64,000 bases of DNA, from the NCBI RefSeq assembly GCF_014843845.1, contig NZ_JHQS01000128.1:1-64000 (forward strand), given 5' to 3'. The notes below the pieces were generated by a model that saw nothing but the letters and a program-made list of their open reading frames with translations, made no database searches and had not been told where the DNA came from. Shown here piece by piece: positions 8,685 to 17,152 of the stretch. The stretch is from Mesorhizobium amorphae (GTDB taxonomy: Bacteria > Pseudomonadota > Alphaproteobacteria > Rhizobiales > Rhizobiaceae). Position 1 is the stretch's first letter. Each line of letters begins with the position of its first letter. Made by a program: the position numbers and the translations under genes.

Positions 8685-9071
8685 ATGCGCAAGAGCATTT
8701 CGGTGAAAGGACTGAGCCACAGGCATCCGGTGCCCAACGCCTGTCGGATCGGCAATATGGTGTTCTCAGGCGCGGTTCACGGGGTGAGCCCGATCACGCA
8801 CGAGCTGCCGTCCGGCATGGCCGATCAGTCCGCCAATGTGTTTGCCAATATGCTTGCCATCATCGAGGCCGCCGGCGGCAGCGTGGAGGACATTATCAAG
8901 GTGGAAATCTACCTCCGCGACAGCAGCGACAGGAATGCCGTGAACGAAGAATGGCTGCGGATGTTTCCCGATCCGCAGTCGCGTCCGGCCCGGCACGTTC
9001 GGCCATTGCCGCCGGACAGCCCATCTCTGGTGCAATCCGAATTCATCGCCGTCATCGAGGACGTTGCCTGA
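8685..9071 (+). CDS. RidA/YjgF/YER057c/UK114 family protein
   Basis: 128 residues from ATG 8685 with GGAGGA 10-15 nt upstream. The family pattern is complete: IGNMVFSGAVHG near the start, ANMLAIIEAAGGSVEDIIKV in the middle, a short catalytic-arginine segment SRPARHV and a C-terminal LVQSEFIAVIE. RidA proteins hydrolyse reactive enamines/imines to ketoacids; subgroups in catabolic operons often have pathway-specific deaminase roles. It is 90 nt downstream of the carrier gene and closes the operon, which suggests an imine or enamine intermediate somewhere in the pathway. Confidence 0.88.
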   Translation: MRKSISVKGLSHRHPVPNACRIGNMVFSGAVHGVSPITHELPSGMADQSANVFANMLAIIEAAGGSVEDIIKVEIYLRDSSDRNAVNEEWLRMFPDPQSRPARHVRPLPPDSPSLVQSEFIAVIEDVA

Positions 9072-9239
9072 TCTCAACACCAATGCTGGTCTGCGGCTGG
9101 AAGAGCTATTGATGGGGTAGTTCGTCAGCCGCACCGCGAATGCGCGCTGCGCACCGATCCACATTCGATGTTCACGCTAGCCCCCGAGGCGGCGACATCC
9201 ACCGCCCTGTACAAACAGGTCGGAAAATCTGGTCGCTGT

Positions 9240-10043
9240 TCAGTCCACCGGCCCGAGCAGGATCGATCCGTCAGGCACGCCGGCGTCGATCGGAATCGCC
9301 CTGCGGTTCGCCGTAGCCACCATCGGCTGACCGATATTGGCGGTAACGATCACCGGCGTCTTCGAAGGCACTCGGTCGTAGAGATCGATGATGTCCTGAT
9401 TGATCAGGCGAACGCAGCCCGATGATACCGACTTGCCGATCGAGTTCCATTCCGGCGAGCCGTGCAGGCGGTAAAGCGTGTCGACATTGTCGTGGAACAG
9501 ATAGAGCGCGCGTGCGCCGAGCGGGTTCTTGAGCCCGCCGGGCATGCCACCATTGTCGGCACTGTATTGCTCCAGTTCAGGCTGGCGAGCGACCATTTCG
9601 TCCGGCGGCGTCCATTTCGGCCATTTCTGCTTCCACTGGACGACGGCGTCCCCCGCCCATTCGAAGCCGGCGCGGCCGAGGCCGACGCCGTAGCGGATCG
9701 CCTGGCCGCCTTCACGCACGAGATAGAGGTGGTGGCCGGTCGTATCGACGATGATGGTGCCCGGCTTCTGGCCGGTCGGATCGGGAACGATCTGGCGCAG
9801 GAACTGTGGGTCGATCTTCTGGTACGGTATGGCGGGAACCTCGAAGCCTCCATCGCTGATCGGACCGTACATCATCGCATAATCGGACAGGGGCGGATCG
9901 ACATAGGCCGGCGGTGGCGGCTCGACCGGCTGCTGCCCGATTGTGCCACAGGCGGTGACTGCAACCGAAGCTGCGCCGAGCGCGGCGGCATTAAGAAAGC
10001 CGCGGCGGCTCAGGCGAAGGGAGGACGAATCGGGTGTGAACAT
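9240..10043 (-). CDS. L,D-transpeptidase (YkuD/ErfK), Tat lipoprotein
   Basis: 267 residues from ATG 10043 (AAAAGG upstream). A twin-arginine motif (SRRGFLN, Arg13-Arg14) is followed by a hydrophobic stretch ending in a lipobox VTAC, with Cys32 the likely lipidated residue. The YkuD domain (about residues 95-240) carries the catalytic signature from His194 (HGSPEWNSIG) to SSGCVRL with nucleophile Cys210 and Arg212. Such enzymes make 3-3 crosslinks in peptidoglycan or attach proteins to it; in Rhizobiales L,D-crosslinks are important in the polar-growth wall. Gene stands alone. Confidence 0.92.
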   Translation of the reverse strand: MFTPDSSSLRLSRRGFLNAAALGAASVAVTACGTIGQQPVEPPPPAYVDPPLSDYAMMYGPISDGGFEVPAIPYQKIDPQFLRQIVPDPTGQKPGTIIVDTTGHHLYLVREGGQAIRYGVGLGRAGFEWAGDAVVQWKQKWPKWTPPDEMVARQPELEQYSADNGGMPGGLKNPLGARALYLFHDNVDTLYRLHGSPEWNSIGKSVSSGCVRLINQDIIDLYDRVPSKTPVIVTANIGQPMVATANRRAIPIDAGVPDGSILLGPVD

Positions 10044-10262
10044 GGTTGCCTTTTCTAGGTCTTAGTTTGCAAGAAAGCGTGAATGCACCAAGCGGGATCT
10101 GGCCGGGGGAGCATCCTTTTGCTCTCAACAGTCGACGGCGATAGGCGGTTCCGATTCTGGCCTGACGGTGGACAAACAAAGGCAAAGCTGTGACTGCCAT
10201 GCATCTGTTGCCCAACAGCAACAGGCCACGTCACAGGCCTTGAACCATGGGCGGGAGCGGTT

Positions 10263-10925
10263 TCATCCACCGGTCAGCAGACCTTCTAGCGACGGCAGGA
10301 TCAGTGATGGTGGATAGTCCCGGTATTCGTCGGGCTGGTCGGCGCGGTTGATCCACACCGTGCGGAAGCCGAATTTGGTGGCGCCGGCGACGTCCCAGCG
10401 GTTGGAGGACTGGAACGACACCGCAGCCGGGTAGAGACGCCATCCGGTGCTCACCATGTCGTAGACCGACGGATCGGTCTTGAAGCGCCTGACAGTATCG
10501 ACGGAAAAGACGTCGTCCAGCACCTGGTCGAGCGCCGCCGACTTGACCGCCGCCTCCAGCATCTCCGGCGAGCCGTTGGAGAGGATGGCGAGCTTTGAGC
10601 CCGACGCCTTGAGCGCCTTGAGCACGGCCGGCACCTCTGGGTAGCAGTCGAGACGCCAATAGGCGTCGAGCAGCTTGGTCCGCAGCCCTTTGTCCGCCGA
10701 GGGCACCTTGCGAAATGCGAAATCAAGCGCCTGCTCGGTCAGCTCCCAGAAATCGGCATAGGCGCCCATCAGCGTCCTGACCCAGGAATATTCGAGCTGC
10801 TTGGCGCGCCAGATTTCGGACAGCAGCTGGCCGTCCGGCCCGATCTGGTCGGCATGGCGGCGCACGGCGGCATGCACGTCGAACAACGTGCCGTAGGCGT
10901 CGAAAACATAGGCTGCGTGATGCAT
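10263..10925 (-). CDS. (S)-2-haloacid dehalogenase-like HAD hydrolase (type II)
   Basis: 220 residues from ATG 10925; the open frame runs to 10979 but conserved sequence begins at VFDAYGTLFDV. HAD motif I supplies nucleophile Asp9, motif II the Ser in LSNGSPEML, motif III the Lys in FKTDPSVY, and SSNRWDVAGA the final Ser-Asn and Asp. The cap helices between (YSWVRTLMGAYADF) fit the L-2-haloacid dehalogenase family. It should hydrolyse short 2-haloacids to hydroxyacids, though many chromosomal members have unproven substrates. It is divergent from the aminotransferase gene. Confidence 0.88.
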   Translation of the reverse strand: MHHAAYVFDAYGTLFDVHAAVRRHADQIGPDGQLLSEIWRAKQLEYSWVRTLMGAYADFWELTEQALDFAFRKVPSADKGLRTKLLDAYWRLDCYPEVPAVLKALKASGSKLAILSNGSPEMLEAAVKSAALDQVLDDVFSVDTVRRFKTDPSVYDMVSTGWRLYPAAVSFQSSNRWDVAGATKFGFRTVWINRADQPDEYRDYPPSLILPSLEGLLTGG

Positions 10926-11076
10926 GGCGACAGTTTTGAGGCGAGCAGGCAAAAGGCGCAAGCGTTGATTGCAAGGCACTCATGCTGGCCTGAACGATTC
11001 TCGGCGATGCCGGTTGACGGCAGCCGTCAAAGCATCTTCCTATGCTGCCCCGGAATATCATCCAGGGAAGCAAGCG

Positions 11077-11955
11077 ATGACACTGGCGGCAGCGGCGCAA
11101 TCCGCGACATGGACCTTCGTCGACGGCGACTGGCATGAGGGCAATGTCGCCATTCTGGGACCGCGCAGCCACGCCATGTGGCTTGGCACGAGCGTGTTCG
11201 ACGGCGCCCGCTGGTTCGAAGGCGTCGCGCCCGATCTCGAGCTTCATGCAGCGCGGGTGAATGCGTCGGCAATCGCGCTTGGCCTGAAGCCAACCATGAC
11301 CGCCGCCAAGATCGTCGGGCTGACCTGGGACGGGCTGAAGAAGTTCGACGGCAAGACGGCGGTCTACATCAGGCCGATGTACTGGGCCGAGCATGGCGGC
11401 TATATGGGCGTGCCGGCCGACCCGGCCTCGACCCGTTTCTGCCTCTGCCTCTACGAATCGCCCATGATTTCGCCGGCGGGTTTTTCGGTCTCGGTGTCGC
11501 CCTTCCGGCGGCCGACCATCGAGACCATGCCGACCAACGCCAAGGCCGGCTGCCTTTATCCCAACAACGGCCGCGCCATCCTCGAAGCCAAGATGCGCGG
11601 CTTCGACAATGCGCTGGTGCTGGACATGCTGGGCAATGTCGCCGAGACCGGAACCTCGAACATTTTCCTGGTCAAGGACGGTCATGTGCTGACGCCGGCC
11701 GCGAACGGCACGTTCCTGTCCGGCATCACCCGTTCGCGCACGATAAACCTGCTCGGCGACTACGGTTTCAAGACCACTGAAAAGACGCTGTCGGTGCGCG
11801 ACTTCCTCGAGGCGGACGAGATATTCTCGACCGGTAACCATTCCAAGGTCGTGCCGATCACCCGTATCGAGGAGCGCAACCTGCAGCCGGGGCCGGTGGC
11901 CAAGAAGGCGCGTGAACTCTATTGGGACTGGGCGCATTCGACGTCCGCCGCCTGA
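11077..11955 (+). CDS. branched-chain amino acid aminotransferase (fold type IV)
   Basis: 292 residues from ATG 11077 (AGGGAAG upstream). The class IV pattern is present: WLGTSVFDGARWFEG at the N-terminus, the PLP lysine in TNAKAGCLYPN (Lys156), then GNVAETGTSNIFLVK and the C-terminal EADEIFSTGNHSKVVPI. The family transfers amino groups between branched-chain amino acids and 2-oxoglutarate with PLP. The chromosome probably has another ilvE, so this could be a paralogue; D-amino acid aminotransferases and 4-amino-4-deoxychorismate lyase are the alternatives but fit less well. Confidence 0.88.
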   Translation: MTLAAAAQSATWTFVDGDWHEGNVAILGPRSHAMWLGTSVFDGARWFEGVAPDLELHAARVNASAIALGLKPTMTAAKIVGLTWDGLKKFDGKTAVYIRPMYWAEHGGYMGVPADPASTRFCLCLYESPMISPAGFSVSVSPFRRPTIETMPTNAKAGCLYPNNGRAILEAKMRGFDNALVLDMLGNVAETGTSNIFLVKDGHVLTPAANGTFLSGITRSRTINLLGDYGFKTTEKTLSVRDFLEADEIFSTGNHSKVVPITRIEERNLQPGPVAKKARELYWDWAHSTSAA

Positions 11956-12017
11956 GCCGCCAGCCGACTTACGGCGCCACCGGCCGCTTCGCTTGTCCGC
12001 CGTTTGTTTTGACGCAG

Positions 12018-12055
12018 GGTCCGTTCGCAAAACCGTGTGACAGTTTTCCGGAACC
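12018..12055 (-). repeat. short intergenic repeat, copy 1
   Basis: GGTCC at one end and GGAACC at the other enclose, on the minus strand, the core GGAAAACTG-N5-CGGTTTTGC. It matches the core shared by four other intergenic sites in this window (14321, 26814, 35709, 41123). It lies between the aminotransferase gene and sodB. Confidence 0.55.
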
Positions 12056-12119
12056 TCTCTAGAAAGGGAACCGGCGCTTCATTCCGGAGTTGTCCCTAAT
12101 CATTCCAGACCTATGTTAG

Positions 12120-12142
12120 TCCGGTATCGACACCGGATTTTT
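12120..12142 (+). terminator. terminator-like hairpin in the sodB leader
   Basis: TCCGGT (12120-12125), a 6-nt loop, ACCGGA (12132-12137) and TTTTT (12138-12142) form an intrinsic-terminator-like structure ending 19 nt before the sodB ATG, immediately before the ribosome-binding site GAGGGAG. It may end upstream transcription or act as a leader attenuator if the sodB promoter lies upstream of it. The stem is only 6 bp. Confidence 0.45.
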
Positions 12143-12161
12143 CCATGAGGGAGTACCATCC

Positions 12162-12758
12162 ATGGCTTTCGAATTGCCCGCTCTGCCGTACGACTACGAG
12201 GCGCTCCAGCCTTACATGTCGAAGGAGACGCTGGAATACCACCACGACAAGCACCACAAGGCCTATGTCGACAACGGCAACAAGCTGGCCGCCGAGGCCG
12301 GGATGGGCGACCTGTCGGTCGAGGACGTGGTGAAGCAGTCCTTCGGCAAGAATGCCGGGCTCTTCAACAACGCCGCCCAGCACTACAACCACATCCATTT
12401 CTGGAAATGGATGAAGAAGGGTGGCGGCGGCAACAAGCTGCCGGGCGCGCTGCAGAAGGCCTTCGACAGCGACCTTGGCGGCTACGACAAGTTCAAGGCG
12501 GACTTCATCGCCGCCGGCACCACCCAGTTCGGCTCGGGCTGGGCCTGGGTTTCGGTCAAGGACGGCAAGCTGGCGATCTCGAAGACGCCGAATGGCGAGA
12601 ACCCGCTGGTCCATGGCGCCACGCCGATCCTCGGCGTCGACGTCTGGGAGCACTCCTATTACATCGACTACCGCAATGCCCGGCCGAAGTACCTCGAGGC
12701 CTTCGTCGACAGTCTCATCAACTGGGACCACGTCCTCGAACTCTACGAAAAAGCCTGA
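12162..12758 (+). CDS. sodB: superoxide dismutase, Fe/Mn type
   Basis: 198 residues from ATG 12162 with GAGGGAG upstream. N-terminal helical domain with EYHHDKHHKAYV (first metal His) and NNAAQHYNHIHFW (second), then the C-terminal domain with GSGWAWV and the metal-binding GVDVWEHSYYIDYRNA (Asp and His). Length and motifs match bacterial cytosolic Fe/Mn superoxide dismutases. It converts superoxide to hydrogen peroxide and oxygen. A perfect intrinsic terminator follows, so it is probably monocistronic. Iron versus manganese cannot be decided by eye. Confidence 0.95.
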   Translation: MAFELPALPYDYEALQPYMSKETLEYHHDKHHKAYVDNGNKLAAEAGMGDLSVEDVVKQSFGKNAGLFNNAAQHYNHIHFWKWMKKGGGGNKLPGALQKAFDSDLGGYDKFKADFIAAGTTQFGSGWAWVSVKDGKLAISKTPNGENPLVHGATPILGVDVWEHSYYIDYRNARPKYLEAFVDSLINWDHVLELYEKA

Positions 12759-12770
12759 TCGCACTTTTGA

Positions 12771-12800
12771 AAAGCCCCGGACGTCCGGGGCTTTTTCTTT
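12771..12800 (+). terminator. rho-independent terminator of sodB
   Basis: AAAGCCCCGGAC is followed directly by its reverse complement GTCCGGGGCTTT and then a T-rich run. The G+C-rich 12-bp arms and U tract are typical; it starts 13 nt after the sodB stop. Confidence 0.9.
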
Positions 12801-12912
12801 TTCGGCGTTTGAAACAGCCTCCGACAAAACAGCAGCCACGGAAGGGGAATATTCAGGTCATCCACGCCGTTATCGTTCTGTCTCGAACTATCTTCACCAT
12901 GGAGCCAATTGA

Positions 12913-13350
12913 ATGAGAAAGCTTGTCATCGCCATCTCTATGCTCGCCTTTGCCGGTTCGGCGGCGTTTGCCGACCCGATCACGGATCGGCAGGCCCTGA
13001 TGAAGGAACGTGGAAAGATTGCCGGCGGATTGTCGAAAGTGGTCAAGGGTGAGGAGGCTTTCGACGCTGCCGCCGTGCTCACTGCGTTGCAGTCGCTGCA
13101 GGCGAATGCCGAGAAACTTGACGTCGATGCCCTCTTCCCGGCCGGCAGCGACAAGGGTGACACCAAGGCGTCGCCGAAGATCTGGGAAGACACGGCCGGC
13201 TTCAAGGCGGCCAACGATAAATATGTCGCCGACGTCAAGGCGGCGGTCGCGGCCGCCCCCGCCGATGTCGATGCGCTGAAGGCGCAGTTCAACACCATCG
13301 GCGGTGATTGCGGCACCTGCCACGAGAGCTTCAGGATCAAAAAGGGCTGA
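12913..13350 (+). CDS. secreted cytochrome c' family protein
   Basis: 145 residues from ATG 12913 (GGAG 9 nt upstream). Signal peptide at about residues 1-20 (LAFAGSAAFA cleaved before DPI). The mature part is a predicted four-helix bundle, and the single haem-binding motif CGTCH lies close to the C-terminus, the hallmark of cytochrome c'/c556. Such periplasmic proteins carry electrons or bind NO. It is 9 nt upstream of the dihaem cytochrome gene and probably cotranscribed, so the two may be partners. Confidence 0.9.
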   Translation: MRKLVIAISMLAFAGSAAFADPITDRQALMKERGKIAGGLSKVVKGEEAFDAAAVLTALQSLQANAEKLDVDALFPAGSDKGDTKASPKIWEDTAGFKAANDKYVADVKAAVAAAPADVDALKAQFNTIGGDCGTCHESFRIKKG

Positions 13351-13359
13351 CGGCGGGCA

Positions 13360-14310
13360 ATGCCCTTGCTGAAAAAGCTCATCGGCGCCGCCCTCGTTCT
13401 GGGCGGCGTCGGCGCTGTTGCCGCGTGGTTTCTGTCGGCGCCGGTCAGGCTCGACGCTGAAACCGTGGCGCAGCTCGGCCCCGGCGATGTGGCCAGGGGC
13501 AAACGCATCTTCTATGCCGGAGGCTGCACCTCCTGTCATGCCAAGCCCGGTTCGCAGGGCGAGGCGCGTCTGCAACTGGCCGGCGGTCTCCAGCTCAAGA
13601 CGCCGTTCGGCATTTTCGTGCCACCGAATATTTCGCAGGATGCCAAGGACGGCATTGGCGCCTGGTCGGAGGAAGACCTGGCCAACGCCATGCTGAAAGG
13701 CGTGTCGCCGGGCGGCGAGCACTTCTATCCGGCGTTTCCCTACGCGTCTTACGCCCGCATGAAACCATCTGATATTGCCGACCTCTACGCCTTCCTGAAG
13801 ACGCTTCCGGCGGTGGCCGGCAAGGCGCCGGGCCATACGCTCGGCTTCCCCTTCAACATCCGCCGCGGCATCGGCCTGTGGAAGCTGCTCTATCTCAGCC
13901 CGCAGCCGGTGATCGCATTGGCTGAAGGCACGCCGGACAAGGTGATGGAGGGCCGCTATCTGGTCGAGGGGCCAGGCCATTGCGGCGAATGCCACACGCC
14001 GCGCGACCTGGCAGGGGGAACGAAGAAGGCCGAGTGGCTGGCGGGCGCGACCGCCGCCGAAGGCAGCGGTATCGTGCCCAACATCACCCCGGGCGAGGGC
14101 GGCATCGGTGACTGGTCGGAGGCCGACATCGCCAACTATCTCGAAACCGGCTTCACACCGGACTTCGATTCTGTTGGCGGCGCAATGGTCGACGTGCAAA
14201 GGAACATAGCCCAACTGACGCCCGAGGACCGCGCGGCCGTCGCCGCCTATCTCAAGGCGGCCCCGCCGCATCCCAACGGCTATCCGGCTCGAAAGAAGCC
14301 GGAGAACTAG
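13360..14310 (+). CDS. membrane-anchored dihaem cytochrome c
   Basis: 316 residues. An N-terminal hydrophobic segment (about residues 5-25) probably stays as a membrane anchor, with the rest in the periplasm. Two class I cytochrome domains follow, with haem motifs CTSCH (about residue 56) and CGECH (about residue 208), each with a distal NI(S/T)-type loop and candidate Met ligands (e.g. YARMKPSD). The layout resembles the cytochrome subunits of membrane alcohol/aldehyde dehydrogenases and gluconate dehydrogenase, but no dehydrogenase subunit lies next to it; its partner here is the cytochrome c' gene just upstream. Confidence 0.9.
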   Translation: MPLLKKLIGAALVLGGVGAVAAWFLSAPVRLDAETVAQLGPGDVARGKRIFYAGGCTSCHAKPGSQGEARLQLAGGLQLKTPFGIFVPPNISQDAKDGIGAWSEEDLANAMLKGVSPGGEHFYPAFPYASYARMKPSDIADLYAFLKTLPAVAGKAPGHTLGFPFNIRRGIGLWKLLYLSPQPVIALAEGTPDKVMEGRYLVEGPGHCGECHTPRDLAGGTKKAEWLAGATAAEGSGIVPNITPGEGGIGDWSEADIANYLETGFTPDFDSVGGAMVDVQRNIAQLTPEDRAAVAAYLKAAPPHPNGYPARKKPEN

Positions 14311-14320
14311 TTTTCGACTG

Positions 14321-14360
14321 GAGCAACTCCGGGAAAAATGCGCAGCGGTTTTCCGCCCGG
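14321..14360 (+). repeat. short intergenic repeat, copy 2
   Basis: Core GGAAAAATG-N5-CGGTTTTCC, matching the other copies. It fills the gap between the converging dihaem cytochrome and SET genes and could form a hairpin on either strand, so it may also help end both transcripts. Confidence 0.55.
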
Positions 14361-14750
14361 CTACGGGTGGCGGTCGCCGAGGAAATCGAAGCCGCTGTCG
14401 AAGAAGTGATTGTAGTCGCAGGTCAATTCCTCGCCGGCCGCGATGTCGCGCAACGCGTAAGTCTCCTCGGGCGAGGAGACGTCGCAGTTCGGTTCGTCGG
14501 CATGGTTCATGTAACGCGCGTCATCGGCTTCGAAGACGATGTATCCGGGGTTGCGCCGATCAGGATAGGAGTAGCGGTCGAGATAACCCTTCACCGGCCC
14601 GGTCTCACCCTCATAGGTGTCGACCTCGATCAGCCGGTCAAACCGCGGGTCGAGCTTCCAGACCAGCGTGCCGCGTGGAATGTGTTTCTTGGCGAAGACG
14701 CCGATGCCCTGGATGGACGATTTGTCGAGATAGACGTCGACGAGCAGCAT
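14361..14750 (-). CDS. SET domain-containing protein
   Basis: 129 residues from ATG 14750; an open extension to 14891 is not family-like. The SET signatures are clear: GIGVFAKKHIPRGT near the N-terminus, RYMNHADEPNCDV (the NHxxxPNC pseudoknot strand) and EELTCDYN (the ELxxDY strand). This compact form lacks pre- and post-SET modules. SET proteins transfer methyl groups from S-adenosylmethionine to lysine; targets of the bacterial stand-alone forms are mostly unknown. It is not obviously in an operon: 179 nt separate it from the peptidase gene upstream. Confidence 0.88.
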   Translation of the reverse strand: MLLVDVYLDKSSIQGIGVFAKKHIPRGTLVWKLDPRFDRLIEVDTYEGETGPVKGYLDRYSYPDRRNPGYIVFEADDARYMNHADEPNCDVSSPEETYALRDIAAGEELTCDYNHFFDSGFDFLGDRHP

Positions 14751-14929
14751 GGCGGACCCTTGCGAGGTTGTGACGGGCAGGTGCGGCTCTGAAAAAGCCG
14801 GGCATTGGGTAGCGCGCGGCGATGCCAATTGCGAGCGGAAAATCAGCGGCGCTTGCCGTTGATTCAAAGCTTCGAAAAAGGTCATGCGCAAATCAAAAAA
14901 TCATTACCCAAGGCGGGGGCGCATCGCAT

Positions 14930-17041
14930 TCACCCGGCCAGACCGGCCTTGCCTGTCACCTTGAGCGCAAAGGCATAGGTGTAGGCGATTTCCTCCAGCC
15001 TGGAAAACCGCCCGGAGGCGCCGGCATGGCCTGAGTCCATGTTGATCTTGAACAGCACCGGATTGTCGCCGCTCTTGCGCTCGCGCAGCCGCGCCACCCA
15101 TTTGGCCGGCTCCCAATAGGTAACGCGCGGGTCGGTGAGCCCAGCGAGCGCCAGGATCGGCGGATAGTCGAGCGCGCCGACATTGTCATAGGGCGAATAG
15201 GCAGAGATCGTCCGGTAGTCCTCCGCCGATGCGATCGGATTGCCCCATTCCGGCCATTCCGGCGGCGTCAGCGGCAGCGTTGCGTCGAGCATGGTGGTGA
15301 GCACATCGACGAACGGAACCTCGGCGACGATGCCGCCAAAACACTCCGGCGCCATGTTGGCGATCGCCCCCATCAGCATGCCGCCGGCCGAGCCGCCTTG
15401 CGCGACGATACGGTCATGCGCGGTGTAGCGCTCGGCCACGAGATGGCGGGCGCAGGCGATGAAATCCGTGAAGGTGTTCATCTTGTGCTGCCGCTTGCCG
15501 TCGTCGTACCAGCCATAGCCCTTGTCCTTGCCGCCGCGGACATGGGCAATCGCATAGACGAAGCCGCGATCGACAAGTGACAGGCAATTGGTGTTGAAGG
15601 CAGCCGGCACGGTGATGCCGTAGGAGCCGTAGCCGTAGAGCAGGCAAGGTGCTGTGCCGTCGAGCGGCGTGTCGCGGTGATGGATCAGCGAGATCGGCAC
15701 CAGTTCGCCGTCGGCGGCGGGCGCCATCAGCCGGCGCGTGACATAGTGGTCCGGGTCGTGGCCGGACGGTACTTCCTGGGTCTTCAGCAGCACCCGCTCG
15801 CGTGTGCGCATGTTGTAGTCGAAGACCTGCGCCGGCGTCGTCATCGACGAATAGGTAAAGCGCATGAACTCGGTGTCGTATTCATAGGATCCGGACAGGC
15901 CAAGCGAAAAGGCCTCCTCGTCGAACGAGATGAGATGTTCCTCGCCGCTCTTGCGATCGCGCACGACGATGCGCGGCAAGCCCTCCTTGCGCTCGAGACG
16001 GACCATATGGTCCTTGAAGCCGATCACCGACAGGATCAGCCGGCCGGCTTCGTGCGGCACCAGCTCCTGCCAGTTGGCGCGCACCGGATCGTTAGCCGGC
16101 GCCGTCATGATCTTGAAGTCCTTGGCGCCGTCGGCGTTGGTCAGGATGAAGAAGAGGTCGCCGCCTTCCTCGAGATCGTATTGCAGCCCGCTCTCGCGCG
16201 GCGCCACCAGCTTCGGCTCGGCAAGCGGATCGCCGGCGCGCATCAGCCGGTATTCGGATGTCTCGTGATCGTTGATGCCGATCAGGATCCATTCATTGGA
16301 GCGCGTGCCGCCGACATCCATGAAGAAGCCGGGATCGGTTTCCTCATAGACCAGCCGGTCGTTTTCGGTTCCGTCGCCAAGCGCATGGAACATCACCTTC
16401 GACGGGCGATGGTTGGAATCGAGGCGGGTGTAGAAGAAGCCGCCGTCGCCGGCATCCCAGACACCGCTGCCCCCCGTGTCGGGGATCTGGTCCGTCAGTT
16501 CCTTGCCACTGGCGAGATCGCGTACGCGAAGCGTGAAGATTTCAGAGCCCTTGTCGTCGTACGCCCATAGCAGCTTCCCGTGGTCGGCCGAATGGTCGAC
16601 GCCGCCGAGTCTGAAATAGGCCTTGCCCTCGGCTTCGGCGTCGCCATCGAGCAGGATCTGCTCGTCGCCGCCATCGCGCGGCGTGCGGAAATAGCGCGGC
16701 TGCTCGCCGCCGAGCTTGAAGGACGAGCCGTAGGCGTAAGCGCCATCCTTCATCGGCACGGTGGAGTCGTCTTCCTTGATGCGTCCCTTCATCTCGGCGA
16801 AGAGCCGCTTCCGCAGCGGGGCCATATCGGCCGTCAGCGTTGCCTGGTAGGCGTTCTCGGCTTCGAGGTGAGCGCGGATGTCGCCGTCGAGCAGGGAAGG
16901 ATCCCTGAACATCGCCTGCCAGTTGTCGGCGCGCACCCAGCCATAGTCGTCGGTGCGGGTGAAGCCGTGATGCGTGTCGAAGACAGGCCGTTTCTCGGGC
17001 TGCGGCGGGCTGGCGGTCGGAAAGGCTGGTGTCCTGGTCAT
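14930..17041 (-). CDS. ptrB: oligopeptidase B (S9A serine peptidase)
   Basis: 703 residues from ATG 17041. The N-terminal half is a seven-bladed beta-propeller (to about residue 430) that limits access to small peptides; the C-terminal half is an alpha/beta hydrolase with the nucleophile in GGSAGG, the acid in LTDPRV and the histidine in SGHAGASGRF. The DDYGWVR start and the PEWPEWGNP segment are typical of the family. It cleaves oligopeptides after Arg or Lys in the cytoplasm. Prolyl oligopeptidase is the nearest alternative, but the sequence fits oligopeptidase B better. Confidence 0.92.
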   Translation of the reverse strand: MTRTPAFPTASPPQPEKRPVFDTHHGFTRTDDYGWVRADNWQAMFRDPSLLDGDIRAHLEAENAYQATLTADMAPLRKRLFAEMKGRIKEDDSTVPMKDGAYAYGSSFKLGGEQPRYFRTPRDGGDEQILLDGDAEAEGKAYFRLGGVDHSADHGKLLWAYDDKGSEIFTLRVRDLASGKELTDQIPDTGGSGVWDAGDGGFFYTRLDSNHRPSKVMFHALGDGTENDRLVYEETDPGFFMDVGGTRSNEWILIGINDHETSEYRLMRAGDPLAEPKLVAPRESGLQYDLEEGGDLFFILTNADGAKDFKIMTAPANDPVRANWQELVPHEAGRLILSVIGFKDHMVRLERKEGLPRIVVRDRKSGEEHLISFDEEAFSLGLSGSYEYDTEFMRFTYSSMTTPAQVFDYNMRTRERVLLKTQEVPSGHDPDHYVTRRLMAPAADGELVPISLIHHRDTPLDGTAPCLLYGYGSYGITVPAAFNTNCLSLVDRGFVYAIAHVRGGKDKGYGWYDDGKRQHKMNTFTDFIACARHLVAERYTAHDRIVAQGGSAGGMLMGAIANMAPECFGGIVAEVPFVDVLTTMLDATLPLTPPEWPEWGNPIASAEDYRTISAYSPYDNVGALDYPPILALAGLTDPRVTYWEPAKWVARLRERKSGDNPVLFKINMDSGHAGASGRFSRLEEIAYTYAFALKVTGKAGLAG

Positions 17042-17152
17042 TGCGTCTCGCTGGGAAGTTGTTTGAATGGCAAATGAACACGCCGATCAGCACCGGTTCA
17101 AGGGCAGGACGGCAGGATGAGGGTGGCTCTCAGGAGATGGGCCGGAGGAGAG

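Noticed and set aside
10723..12030. 435-residue open frame across the haloacid dehalogenase and aminotransferase genes
   Set aside because: It runs antisense to the aminotransferase, whose PLP motifs are complete; no family signature.
12853..14271. 472-residue open frame opposite the two cytochrome genes
   Set aside because: The plus-strand cytochromes carry CxxCH motifs and signal peptides; the antisense reading carries nothing recognisable.
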